Shown here piece after piece: positions 16,772-25,912 of a stretch of 50,507 bases of DNA. Made by a program: the position numbers and the translations under genes. How positions within the stretch are numbered: the stretch's first letter is position 1; each line of letters opens with the position of its first letter. The stretch comes from Azospirillum sp. (GTDB taxonomy: Bacteria > Pseudomonadota > Alphaproteobacteria > CACIAM-22H2): positions 1 to 50,507 of the forward strand of contig JADCGK010000098.1 in the NCBI GenBank assembly GCA_020249045.1, written 5' to 3'. The notes beneath the pieces are model-generated. The model was not told the origin of the DNA. It made no database searches and worked only from the letters and a program-made list of their open reading frames with translations.

Positions 16772-17368
16772 ATGAAGGGCGTCACGCTGCGCACGGCGCG
16801 CGTGGTCTTGCGCCCGTGGACGGCGGACGATCGTGTCCCGTTCGCCGCGATGAACGCAGACCCCGAGGTCCGGCGATTCTTCCCGTCGCTGCTGACGCGC
16901 GCGCAGAGCGACGCGAGCGCGGATTTTCTGGCCGGACAGTTCGAGCGCACCGCTTATGGCCCGTGGGCCGTTGAAATTCCCGGCGTGACCCCGTTCGCGG
17001 GCTTCGTCGGCGTGTGGGAAACGGCAGCCGACATGCGGCCCCTCGGGCGGGTTGAAATCGGTTGGCGGCTGGCGCGCGCGCAATGGGGGCGGGGTTATGC
17101 GACCGAGGGAGCCCGCGCGGCGCTCGACTTCGCTTTCGGCCCCGGCGGCCTCGATGCGCTGGTTGCGTTCGTGGCGCCGGGCAACCACGCGTCGCGCGCG
17201 GTGATGGACCGGATCGGATTGATCGAGGATCCGGATGCCGCTTTCGACCATCCGCGCTTGCCCGAGGGCCACGCGCTTCGCCGGCATTTGCTGTATCGCG
17301 CGACGCGCGCGACGTTCAGGCCTTCGTCGCCCCGTCCAGGCGCATCAGCACGATCCGCTTGCCCTTGA
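16772..17368 (+). CDS. GNAT acetyltransferase, RimJ/RimL-like
   Basis: A 198-residue GNAT. It begins with the RimJ/RimL-type opening VTLRTARVVLRPWTADDRVPFAAMNADPEV, here split across residues 4-33, and contains the acetyl-CoA pyrophosphate loop QWGRGYATEGA (about 107-117) and NHASRAVMDRIGL (about 138-150). Members acetylate N-terminal or side-chain amines of proteins or small molecules; the target is not predictable. The last 53 bases overlap the 3' end of the convergent rnd gene, so the final 17 residues (Pro/Ser/Arg-rich) are probably a frame accident beyond the domain. A frameshifted or shorter end is possible. Confidence 0.85.
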   Translation: MKGVTLRTARVVLRPWTADDRVPFAAMNADPEVRRFFPSLLTRAQSDASADFLAGQFERTAYGPWAVEIPGVTPFAGFVGVWETAADMRPLGRVEIGWRLARAQWGRGYATEGARAALDFAFGPGGLDALVAFVAPGNHASRAVMDRIGLIEDPDAAFDHPRLPEGHALRRHLLYRATRATFRPSSPRPGASARSACP

Positions 17369-18482
17369 GCGTGAAGCCGAGGCGCCCGGCCTTGAGGTCG
17401 ATGGCCGCTTCGCCGAACACCTCGCGCCGCCAGCCGTTCAGCGCGGGAATATCGTCCCCGTCGTCGGCCGCGATGCGTTCGAGCTCGGCCGTCGTCGCGA
17501 CAAGCTTTTGCGCGACGCCGTGCTCCTCGCACTTCATTTTCAGCAGGACCTTGAGCAACTCGACGATCGGCCCCAAGCCGGGCGGCAGGTCGTGCTGATC
17601 GGGCAGGGACGGCGCTTCGGCCGCGGGTACGGCAAGGCCCCGCTTGACCGCTTCGAGCAATTCCTGGCCCAAGCGGCCTTCGGCGAACCCGCGGTTGATG
17701 CCGCGCATGCGCGCCAAGTCTTCGAGCGTCGCGGGCGTGTGCGCGGCCACGTCCAGGATCGTCTCGTCGCGCACGACGCGGTTGCGCGGCGTGTCGCGGC
17801 GTTGGGCTTCGCGTTCGCGCCAGGCGCAGGCTTCCTTTAGCACGGCCAGGAAGCGCGGCTTGGCTCCGCGCGGCTTCAGGCGCCGCCAAACCTCGTCGGG
17901 GTCGATCCGATAGGTTCCGGGGTCCATCAGGATCGCCATTTCCTCGGCAAGCCAATGGGCCCGGCCGCTGGTCGCAAGCTTGCGCGCCAGCGCCTCGTAG
18001 GCCGGACGCAGATGCGTCACGTCCGACAGCGCGTAGCTGATCTGCCGCTCCGACAAGGGCCGCGCGGCCCAATCGGTGAAGCGCACCGACTTGTCGATCC
18101 GCGCGCGGGACAGTTGGGCGGCCAAATTCTCGTAGCTGACCTGTTCGCCGAACCCGCAGACCATCGCGGCGACTTGGGTGTCGAACAGCGGGGCGGGCAC
18201 GCGGCCCGTCAGGTTATGGAAGATCTCCAGATCCTGGCGCGCGGCGTGGAAGACCTTCAGCACGGCCGGGTTGTCCATCAGCGCCAGCAGCGGCGACAGA
18301 TCGATGCCCGGCGCGAGCGCGTCGATCACGGCCGCATCCTCGTCGCCGGCGACTTGGACCAGGCACAGTTGCGGGTAGTAGGTCTTGTCGCGCATGAATT
18401 CGGTGTCGACGGTCACGTAGCTCGACCGCGACACCCGGGCGCAAAACGCCGCCAATGCGGCGGACTCGACGATAGGGGCCAT
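17316..18482 (-). CDS. rnd: Ribonuclease D
   Basis: A 388-residue 3'-5' exoribonuclease of the DEDD superfamily, acting in maturation of tRNA and other stable RNA. ExoI is visible as VTVDTEFMRDKTYYPQLCLVQV (split: Asp and Glu in DTEF, about 24-27), ExoII as VFHAARQDLEIF (about 78-89) and ExoIII with SYALSDVTHL (about 149-158; the usual Tyr precedes the Asp by four). HRDC-like helical domains follow (about 205-285 and 300-375). Length is usual. The gene is divergent from aspS with 111 bases between start codons and overlaps the GNAT gene at its 3' end. Confidence 0.93.
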   Translation of the reverse strand: MAPIVESAALAAFCARVSRSSYVTVDTEFMRDKTYYPQLCLVQVAGDEDAAVIDALAPGIDLSPLLALMDNPAVLKVFHAARQDLEIFHNLTGRVPAPLFDTQVAAMVCGFGEQVSYENLAAQLSRARIDKSVRFTDWAARPLSERQISYALSDVTHLRPAYEALARKLATSGRAHWLAEEMAILMDPGTYRIDPDEVWRRLKPRGAKPRFLAVLKEACAWREREAQRRDTPRNRVVRDETILDVAAHTPATLEDLARMRGINRGFAEGRLGQELLEAVKRGLAVPAAEAPSLPDQHDLPPGLGPIVELLKVLLKMKCEEHGVAQKLVATTAELERIAADDGDDIPALNGWRREVFGEAAIDLKAGRLGFTLKGKRIVLMRLDGATKA

Positions 18483-18531
18483 GTCCTTGTTTAGCCTCGC
18501 GTCTTGGCGCCAACAAGGGCCGCGTTAGCGG

Positions 18532-18561
18532 TTGACAAACGCCGCCCGAAATGGGCCATTA
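18532..18561 (+). promoter_or_regulatory. Probable aspS promoter
   Basis: A consensus -35 box TTGACA sits at 18532-18537. The best -10 candidate is CCATTA at 18556-18561 after an 18-base spacer, which is a weak match. A leader of about 25-30 bases with a GGAG Shine-Dalgarno then leads to the ATG at 18594. Confidence 0.45.
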
Positions 18562-18593
18562 CCCGCCGTTTTGTTTCACGGAGAGTCGAAGCG

Positions 18594-20384
18594 ATGCACG
18601 CCTACCGCTCGCATACTTGCGGCCAATTGCGCGCCTCGGACGTCGGCGCGCGAGTGCGCCTGTCCGGCTGGGTCCACCGCAAGCGCGACCACGGCAATCT
18701 GCTGTTCGTGGACCTTCGCGACCATTACGGCCTGACGCAATGCGTGCTCGACACCGAAAGCCCGGTGTTCAAGACCGTCGAGGGCTTCCGCCCCGAAAGC
18801 GTCGTCACGTTCACCGGCAAGGTCGTGGCGCGCGAGCCGTCGACCGTGAACGCCAAGCTGCCGACGGGCGAGATCGAAGTCCGCATCGAGGAAGCGACGC
18901 TGCAATCCGCGTCCGAAGTGCTGCCCTTCCAGGTGGCGCAGGAAGGCGACTACCCCGAGGACATGCGCCTGAAGTACCGGTTCCTGGACCTGCGCACCGA
19001 GCGCCTGCACGCGAACATCGTGCTGCGTTCGCAGGTGATCGCGTCCATCCGCCGCCGGATGATCGAGCAGGGCTTCACCGAGTTCCAGACGCCGATCCTG
19101 ACCTCGTCCTCCCCCGAGGGCGCGCGCGACTACCTGGTGCCCTCGCGCCTGCACCCGGGCAAGTTCTATGCGCTGCCGCAGGCCCCGCAGCAATTCAAGC
19201 AGTTGCTGATGGTCTCGGGCTTCGACCGCTACTTCCAAATCGCGCCGTGCTTCCGCGACGAGGACGCGCGCGCCGACCGCTCGCCCGGCGAGTTCTATCA
19301 GCTCGATTTCGAAATGAGCTTCGTCACCCAGGAGGACGTGTTCGCCGCGATCGAACCCGTGCTCGGCGGCGTGTTCGAGGAATTCTCGCGCGGCCGCGGC
19401 GTCACCAAGCCGCCGTTTCCGCGCATCCCGTTCGACGAGGCGATGCTCAAATACGGCTCCGACAAGCCGGATCTGCGCAACCCCTTGGTCATCGCCGATG
19501 TGGGCGAGGTTTTCGCCGGGTCCGACTTCAAGGTGTTCGCGGGTATCGTCGCCGCGGGCGGCGTCGTGCGTGCGATCCCCGCGCCGAAGACCGCCGATCG
19601 GCCGCGCTCGTTCTTCGACAAGATGAACGCGTGGGCGCAAGGCGAGGGGGCTCCCGGCCTCGGCTACATCGTGTTCGAGGGCGACGCGGCCAAGGGTCCG
19701 ATTGCCAAGTTCCTCAACGAGGAACGCCTGGCGAAGTTGAAGGCGCTGGCCGGCGTGGGCGCGGGCGACGCGGTGTTTTTCGTCGCCGACAAGAAGGCGC
19801 TGGCCGCGGCCAAGCTTGCGGGCGCCGCGCGCAAGAAGCTGGGCGAGGAGCTCGAACTCATCAAGGCCGGCGAATTCCGCTTCTGCTGGATCGTCGATTT
19901 CCCGATGTACGAGCTCAACGAGGACACTGGCAGGATCGAATTCAGCCACAACCCGTTCTCGATGCCCCAAGGCGGGCTCGAAGCGCTGACGACCAAGGAC
20001 CCGCTGACGATCAAGGCCTTCCAGTACGACATCGTTTGCAACGGCGTCGAATTGTCCTCGGGTGCCATCCGCAACCATCTGCCCGAGATCATGTACAAGG
20101 CCTTCGAAATCGCCGGCTACACCCAAGCGGACGTCGAAAACCGCTTCGGGGGCATGCTCAACGCGTTCAAATTCGGCGCGCCGCCGCATGGCGGTTCGGC
20201 GCCCGGCATCGACCGGATCGTAATGCTGCTCGCCGACGAACCGAACATCCGCGAGGTGGTCGCGTTCCCGATGACCCAGGGCGCGATCGACCTGCTGATG
20301 CAGGCCCCGAACACGGTCGACCCCGCGCGCCTCAAGGAACTCCACATCAAGCCCGACCTGCCGCCGGTCAAAAAGAAGGATTGA
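18594..20384 (+). CDS. aspS: Aspartyl-tRNA synthetase, likely non-discriminating
   Basis: A 596-residue bacterial-type class II synthetase. It has an OB-fold anticodon domain (1 to about 105), catalytic motif 2 around [30 protein letters not shown] (split by text), an inserted GAD domain (about 290-420) and motif 3 at [14 protein letters not shown]. The anticodon-domain loop reads RKRDHGNL with His at residue 33. In Pseudomonas aeruginosa the matching His is associated with relaxed recognition that also charges tRNA-Asn. This suggests Asp-tRNA-Asn formation followed by GatCAB amidation. The start with homology is 18594; an earlier opening to 18504 lacks support. Confidence 0.95.
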   Translation: MHAYRSHTCGQLRASDVGARVRLSGWVHRKRDHGNLLFVDLRDHYGLTQCVLDTESPVFKTVEGFRPESVVTFTGKVVAREPSTVNAKLPTGEIEVRIEEATLQSASEVLPFQVAQEGDYPEDMRLKYRFLDLRTERLHANIVLRSQVIASIRRRMIEQGFTEFQTPILTSSSPEGARDYLVPSRLHPGKFYALPQAPQQFKQLLMVSGFDRYFQIAPCFRDEDARADRSPGEFYQLDFEMSFVTQEDVFAAIEPVLGGVFEEFSRGRGVTKPPFPRIPFDEAMLKYGSDKPDLRNPLVIADVGEVFAGSDFKVFAGIVAAGGVVRAIPAPKTADRPRSFFDKMNAWAQGEGAPGLGYIVFEGDAAKGPIAKFLNEERLAKLKALAGVGAGDAVFFVADKKALAAAKLAGAARKKLGEELELIKAGEFRFCWIVDFPMYELNEDTGRIEFSHNPFSMPQGGLEALTTKDPLTIKAFQYDIVCNGVELSSGAIRNHLPEIMYKAFEIAGYTQADVENRFGGMLNAFKFGAPPHGGSAPGIDRIVMLLADEPNIREVVAFPMTQGAIDLLMQAPNTVDPARLKELHIKPDLPPVKKKD

Positions 20385-20403
20385 ACGCGGTCGGCGCGGT
20401 TCA

Positions 20404-20445
20404 CCGCGTCGGCGCCGCTTTGCCGACGTCCGACACGCGGTTTTC
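20404..20445 (+). terminator. Possible terminator after aspS
   Basis: Between the convergent ends of aspS and the DUF6505-like gene a nested inverted repeat occurs: ACCGCG (20404-20409) pairs with CGCGGT (20437-20442), enclosing TCGGC/GCCGA, and is followed by TTT. The T run is short, so termination is plausible but not certain. Confidence 0.35.
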
Positions 20446-20502
20446 GGATGGGCTGAGCCCGGCCCGAAGCGGTATCGCGTCGTATGTCGACCAACCGCGA
20501 CG

Positions 20503-20979
20503 TTATGCGCCGTCGAGTTCCCAAACCCGCGTGTGATCGCCCGCGCGCGATTTCACGACGACGCGCACCCGCTCGGTCACGCCGCCGCCTTCGGCCGGCT
20601 CGCGTTCGAGGATCAGCAGCGTATGGTCGGGGTGCTCGGCGAGTTCGGCCGCGTAGGTCAGTTCCTCGCGCGCGGCGCGCGCGGCCGTCAGCACGTCGGG
20701 CGCGCCGTACGCCTCGACGAAATGGGCCGCGAGCTTGCGCACGCACGCCTCGAATTCCGCCTCGGCGACGCCGATCGCCTCGACGATCGTCGCATCGCCG
20801 AACCCATCGAGACCCAGCCACGCGCTTTTGAACGCCACGCGCGCTTTTTTGTCCAGCGTGGCGGGATCGACGCCGGCGAAGCGGAACGCGGCCGGGATCG
20901 CCCATTCGCCGGGTTCGGCCGGTCGGGCGAAGACTTTGGTATCGGAACTGTCCAGACGGACGACGCGCGGCAACTTCAT
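20503..20979 (-). CDS. DUF6505-like conserved alphaproteobacterial protein
   Basis: A 158-residue soluble protein without signal peptide or membrane segment. It begins KLPRVVRLDSSDTKVFARPAEPGEWAIPAAF, here read as strand-forming residues 2-32, continues with KARVAFKSAWLGLDGFGDATIVE, and ends in RVRVVVKSRAGDHTRVWEL. This matches my memory of the DUF6505 family, which is found in alphaproteobacteria and has no known function. No catalytic motif is visible and there is no Cys in a metal-binding pattern. It converges with aspS and is divergent from eipB (119 bases between start codons). Confidence 0.75.
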   Translation of the reverse strand: MKLPRVVRLDSSDTKVFARPAEPGEWAIPAAFRFAGVDPATLDKKARVAFKSAWLGLDGFGDATIVEAIGVAEAEFEACVRKLAAHFVEAYGAPDVLTAARAAREELTYAAELAEHPDHTLLILEREPAEGGGVTERVRVVVKSRAGDHTRVWELDGA

Positions 20980-21098
20980 GACACTCGATGCGACTGGTGA
21001 GGGCGGGTGGGAAGAAAGGACGACCGACCTGGATCATAGACCCCGAAAACGCCATATTCATCGGCGAACGTCGTTCCGTCGCATTTTCCGGAGTTCCC

Positions 21099-21878
21099 AT
21101 GCGGAATCTGGTGCTTTTCCTCGTCGCACTGCTGTTCGCGCTGCCCGCGCAAGCGCAAAATCTGGCGCCGCATCGGGCGGCCTATACGCTTTCTTTGGGC
21201 GACAACCGCGGGCAGGTCGCTGCCCTCGAAGGACTGCTGGCGATCGATTGGTCGGAGACCTGCCAGGGCTACACGCTCAACCAGCGCATGCGCTTTCGGA
21301 TGAGCACAGCCGAGGAGGGGGCGGTCGAGAACGACATCGTCTTCTCGTCGCTCGAATCGAAGGACGGACGGAATTATCGCTTTTCGCTGGTGACCTCGCG
21401 CGACGGGTCGGTCGTCGAGGAATTGCGCGGCAACGCGATCCTCGACCCCGACAAGGGCGGCAAGGCGTTCTTCACGACGCCGGATGTCGAGATGGATCTG
21501 CCGCCGGGCACAATGTTCCCGACCGCCCACTCGCTGCTGTTGCTCAACCTGGCCGAGGGCGGGGAGCGCGTGATCGCGCGCGCCGTTTTCGATGGGGCGA
21601 CGCTCGACGGGGCCTTGGACGTCACCGCGTTCGTGTCGAACAAACTCGCCCCCGAGGCGGCGCTGGGCGCGCGCACGCCGCCCATCGGCAATCGGCCGTC
21701 CTGGCGCGTCCGCATGGCCTATTTCAACCCCGACGAGCGGACGGGCACGCCGCAGTACGAAACCTCGATGCGTATGCTCGACAATCTGGTCGCGACGGAC
21801 TACTCGTTCGAATATCCCGAATTCAGCATGCGCGCGAAGTTGGAACGACTGGAAGCCGTACCGCGTCCGAATTGCTAG
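21099..21878 (+). CDS. eipB: EipB-like periplasmic envelope integrity protein (DUF1849)
   Basis: A 259-residue exported protein. The signal peptide is MRNLVLFLVALLFALPAQAQ with cleavage after AQA or AQAQ, and the mature N-terminus LAPHRAAYTLSL is the DUF1849 signature. ETCQGYTLNQRMRF follows. The protein has two Cys that bracket it, Cys55 and the very last residue, matching the disulfide of Brucella EipB, a beta-spiral protein needed for envelope stress resistance. The start at 21099 has a GGAG Shine-Dalgarno at good spacing; an earlier opening to 20988 would place the signal peptide internally and is rejected. It converges with the ROK gene, 10 bases between stops. Confidence 0.88.
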   Translation: MRNLVLFLVALLFALPAQAQNLAPHRAAYTLSLGDNRGQVAALEGLLAIDWSETCQGYTLNQRMRFRMSTAEEGAVENDIVFSSLESKDGRNYRFSLVTSRDGSVVEELRGNAILDPDKGGKAFFTTPDVEMDLPPGTMFPTAHSLLLLNLAEGGERVIARAVFDGATLDGALDVTAFVSNKLAPEAALGARTPPIGNRPSWRVRMAYFNPDERTGTPQYETSMRMLDNLVATDYSFEYPEFSMRAKLERLEAVPRPNC

Positions 21879-21888
21879 GCCTGTAGCA

Positions 21889-22797
21889 TCATGCCGGCCA
21901 TAGCCAGGCCGCGCCGCGCACGCCGCTCGAATCGCCGTGTTTGTTGCGCACCAGCTTCGTGACCAATCGGTCGGTTAAACAATGGCGCGCCAGCAGCGCG
22001 GGCACGTCGCGGTAAAGCCGTTCGACGTTCGACAACCCGCCGCCCAAAACGATCGTCTCGGGATCGAAGATGTTGACCACGACCGCCAGTGCGCGGGCCA
22101 ACCGGTCGGCGTAGCGCGCGAGGGCAGCGTCGGCATCTGCGTCGCCCGCCAGATCGGCGGCGACGATCTGCTCCGCGCCCAGCCGCCGGCCCGTATGACG
22201 TTCGTGATCGGCGACCAAGCCGCCGCCCGAGAGGAAGGTTTCGACGCAGCCCGTGCGACCGCAATAGCAGGCGGGGCCGGGCCGTTCGTCCTGGCCGTCG
22301 AAAACACGCATAGCTGGCAGCGGGTTGTGGCCCCATTCGCCGGCAATCGCATTCGGGCCGGCGACCAGGCGGCCCGCATGGACCAAGCCGCCGCCCACGC
22401 CCGTGCCCAGGATCACGCCGAATACGCTGGTCGCGCCGGCGGCGGCGCCGTCGATCGCTTCGGACAGGGCGAAGCAGTCGGCGTCGTTGGCGACGCGCAC
22501 CGGCCGGCCCAACCGGGCGGCCAGATCGCGGTCCAACGGATGGCCGATCAACCAGGTCGAGTTGGCGTTTTTGACGAGGCCCGTCGCGGGCGAAACGGTC
22601 CCCGGGATGCCGATGCCGACCGTGCCCCGTGCGCCCAATTCGCGGTCCGCGGTTTCGACCAAGCCGGCGATCGTTTCGAGCGTCGCCCTGTAATCCCCTT
22701 GCGCGCTGGGCACGCGGCGGCGATGGACCATCGTCCCGTCGCCCGTCAGCGCCGCGATTTCCGTTTTCGTGCCGCCCAGATCGATCCCGTAACGCAT
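21889..22797 (-). CDS. ROK-family sugar kinase (fructokinase / N-acetylglucosamine kinase type)
   Basis: A 302-residue ROK kinase. The phosphate-binding loop [10 protein letters not shown] (about 6-15), the sugar-binding GNDAD-like [12 protein letters not shown]-binding [11 protein letters not shown] and the zinc site (His in GEWGHNPLP plus Cys of [15 protein letters not shown]) are all present. These enzymes phosphorylate free sugars such as fructose, glucose or N-acetylglucosamine in the cytoplasm; the exact substrate cannot be called. No sugar transporter or regulator is adjacent. It is divergent from divK with 110 bases between. Confidence 0.92.
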   Translation of the reverse strand: MRYGIDLGGTKTEIAALTGDGTMVHRRRVPSAQGDYRATLETIAGLVETADRELGARGTVGIGIPGTVSPATGLVKNANSTWLIGHPLDRDLAARLGRPVRVANDADCFALSEAIDGAAAGATSVFGVILGTGVGGGLVHAGRLVAGPNAIAGEWGHNPLPAMRVFDGQDERPGPACYCGRTGCVETFLSGGGLVADHERHTGRRLGAEQIVAADLAGDADADAALARYADRLARALAVVVNIFDPETIVLGGGLSNVERLYRDVPALLARHCLTDRLVTKLVRNKHGDSSGVRGAAWLWPA

Positions 22798-22871
22798 GGC
22801 GTGATCAAATACCTCGTTCGAACCTCTCCCGGCTATCGCCGGGATACGAGAGCATGCTAAAGATAAGGACC

Positions 22872-22877
22872 TATAAT
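22872..22877 (+). promoter_or_regulatory. -10 element upstream of divK
   Basis: A perfect TATAAT lies 30 bases before the divK ATG, giving a leader of about 25 bases without a clear Shine-Dalgarno. No good -35 match is visible at 16-18 bases upstream, so an activator may be needed. A hairpin (CCCGGC/GCCGGG, 22828-22843) lies further upstream between the divergent genes. No TTAA-N7-TTAA CtrA box is present here. Confidence 0.4.
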
Positions 22878-22907
22878 GTTCAAATCAGCCATTGTCGCGG
22901 GTTCAAA

Positions 22908-23273
22908 ATGGCCAAAACCGTCCTGATCGTCGAAGATAACGAACTGAATATGAAGCTTTTTCACGATCTTTTGGAGGCGCACGGCTACGCTATCCTCCAG
23001 ACCAAGGATGGTATCGAGGCAATGAAGATCGCGCGCCAAAAGCGCCCCGATTTGATCCTGATGGACATCCAGCTTCCCGAGGTTTCGGGGTTGGAGGTCA
23101 CCAAATGGCTCAAAGAGGATCCCGATTTGCGCGCGATCCCGGTGGTGGCGGTCACGGCTTTCGCGATGAAGGGCGACGAAGACAAGATCCGGCAGGGCGG
23201 CTGCGAGGCCTACATCGCCAAGCCCATTTCGGTCGCCAAATTCCTCGAAACCGTGCAACGGTTCCTCAACTAG
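22908..23273 (+). CDS. divK: Single-domain response regulator DivK
   Basis: A 121-residue stand-alone receiver. The acidic pocket is IVEDNE (about 7-12), the phospho-acceptor Asp53 lies in [13 protein letters not shown], Thr is in AVTAFAM, and Lys is in YIAKPISV. No output domain is present. In Caulobacter DivK is phosphorylated by DivJ, dephosphorylated by PleC, and acts on the CckA-CtrA pathway. The pairing with pleD 19 bases downstream is the same as in Caulobacter and supports the name. The start at 22908 puts the receiver fold at once after MAKT; the frame is open upstream to 22629 but without homology. Confidence 0.93.
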   Translation: MAKTVLIVEDNELNMKLFHDLLEAHGYAILQTKDGIEAMKIARQKRPDLILMDIQLPEVSGLEVTKWLKEDPDLRAIPVVAVTAFAMKGDEDKIRQGGCEAYIAKPISVAKFLETVQRFLN

Positions 23274-23292
23274 AAACCGAGGGGCGCGCGCC

Positions 23293-24666
<1,374 letters not shown>

Positions 24667-24687
24667 ATCGGCCGCCCTGAAACGCCG

Positions 24688-24717
24688 AAGCCGGCCGCCC
24701 TTTCGGGCGCCCGGCTT
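24688..24717. terminator. Bidirectional hairpin between pleD and rpmG
   Basis: AAGCCGG and CCGGCTT pair, followed after one mismatch by CGCCC/GGGCG around a TTTC loop. It lies between the converging ends of pleD and rpmG and could end both transcripts. No long T run follows on either strand. Confidence 0.55.
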
Positions 24718-24751
24718 GCGGGAGAGCCGACAATCCGGCGAAGTGAAGGCG

Positions 24752-24919
24752 TTACTTGATCTTGCCTTCCTTGAACACGACGTGCTTGCGCGCGATCGGG
24801 TCGTACTTCTTCAGCTCGAGCTTTTCGGTCGTCTTGCGGGGATTCTTCTGGGTCACGTAGTAGTACCCGGTATCCGCCGTGCTGTTCAGTTTGATGAGCA
24901 ATTGCTTGGACTTGGCCAT
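24752..24919 (-). CDS. rpmG: 50S ribosomal protein L33
   Basis: A 55-residue protein with the full L33 pattern: [20 protein letters not shown], then a Lys-rich tail ending in FKEGKIK (residues shown are split from the whole). The four Cys of zinc-binding L33 are absent, so this is the zinc-independent form. The start at 24919 gives the usual length; the frame opens earlier, but a promoter at 24975-25002 agrees with the short form. It is monocistronic between two convergent or separate units. Confidence 0.96.
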   Translation of the reverse strand: MAKSKQLLIKLNSTADTGYYYVTQKNPRKTTEKLELKKYDPIARKHVVFKEGKIK

Positions 24920-24974
24920 GGTCGCGATCCCGAGACAATAGGGGTTGCGCGCGGGTTCGCGCGGCAGGGCGCGG

Positions 24975-25002
24975 AACATACAAGGCCCTCGGGCAATGTC
25001 AA
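24975..25002 (-). promoter_or_regulatory. rpmG promoter
   Basis: On the minus strand a perfect TTGACA (24997-25002) is followed by 16 bases and TATGTT (24975-24980). This gives a leader of about 50 bases to the rpmG ATG. A 12-base palindrome GCGCCCGGGCGC lies just upstream, after the mipA stop. Confidence 0.6.
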
Positions 25003-25024
25003 GCGCCCGGGCGCCGCACCCGGT

Positions 25025-25822
25025 TCAGAACAGGCGGTAGCTAACTCCCAGGCCGACGCGGGTCTGATCGGCCGACCCGCGGGTCTTGACCAGCGAGGAA
25101 TCGGCCGCATCGCCGATGAGGCGGGCGTACCCGGCCGTGCCGACCAGCGACCAGCCCTTGCCGAGCGGGTGAACGGCCGACCCGGACAGGCCAACATCCT
25201 TGAAGCCGGCGGAAGGAGAGGCCGTCGCGAGCCCCGAGGCACGCGACTGCGCGGCCGTGACCCCGAAATACGTGCGCATGTAGTCCGAATCCGCCCAGGT
25301 CGCCGATGGGCCGACCGCAAGCATGGTGCCGCCCGCAAGCCGGTGGCGATAGCGGCCCGAAACCTCGACCGTGGAGCCGAGTTCCGTGTGCGACACGTTC
25401 TTCCTGCCGACGAGGCCGAGCGCGAACGATCCGAACTCGTAGGACGCGAAACCGCCCATATCGACGCCGTCCTTGACGTTGCCGAGGCCGCGCAGATCGG
25501 AATCGTCGTCCTCGTCGCGCGCGAAACGCCAGCTCAGCAAAGGTCCGACGCGCAACGCGCCGCGCCCGTTGGGATCGCGTAACGTCAGCGCATTGGCGCC
25601 CAAGCCGCGTCGCGTATCGAGGAAAACCGTCTCCCGCCACTCGATGTCCACGATCGGCAGCGCGCGCGCCTTGAGCCGGTCCGAACCTTCGTAGGACGGC
25701 GCGAAAAAGCCGGCGCCACCCAGCACGACGCGCCAATCGCCGCGCGGCGCGGCCGGGTCTTGGGCCAAAGCGGGGGTGGCGGCGAACACAAAGAACGAGG
25801 CGGCGACGAGCCATTTACGCAT
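25025..25822 (-). CDS. MipA/OmpV family outer membrane protein
   Basis: A 265-residue protein with a signal peptide (RKWLVAASFFVFAATPALAQ) and alternating beta-strand sequence ending in GLGVSYRLF, with the terminal Phe typical of outer-membrane barrels. The MipA/OmpV signature is GGAGFFAPSYEGSDRLKARALP near the mature N-terminus (split here at residues about 32-53). MipA in Escherichia coli links a murein hydrolase and synthase; OmpV homologues vary in role, so no function is claimed. I place the start at 25822; a longer frame to 25885 only adds residues before the signal peptide. Confidence 0.85.
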   Translation of the reverse strand: MRKWLVAASFFVFAATPALAQDPAAPRGDWRVVLGGAGFFAPSYEGSDRLKARALPIVDIEWRETVFLDTRRGLGANALTLRDPNGRGALRVGPLLSWRFARDEDDDSDLRGLGNVKDGVDMGGFASYEFGSFALGLVGRKNVSHTELGSTVEVSGRYRHRLAGGTMLAVGPSATWADSDYMRTYFGVTAAQSRASGLATASPSAGFKDVGLSGSAVHPLGKGWSLVGTAGYARLIGDAADSSLVKTRGSADQTRVGLGVSYRLF

Positions 25823-25912
25823 TTTGCGGGTACTTTCTTTCGTATTTATCGGTCCACCGGACATGTGGCGCGCGCGACGGGGCATTCAAGGCCCGCCGCG
25901 CGGACCACCTGT

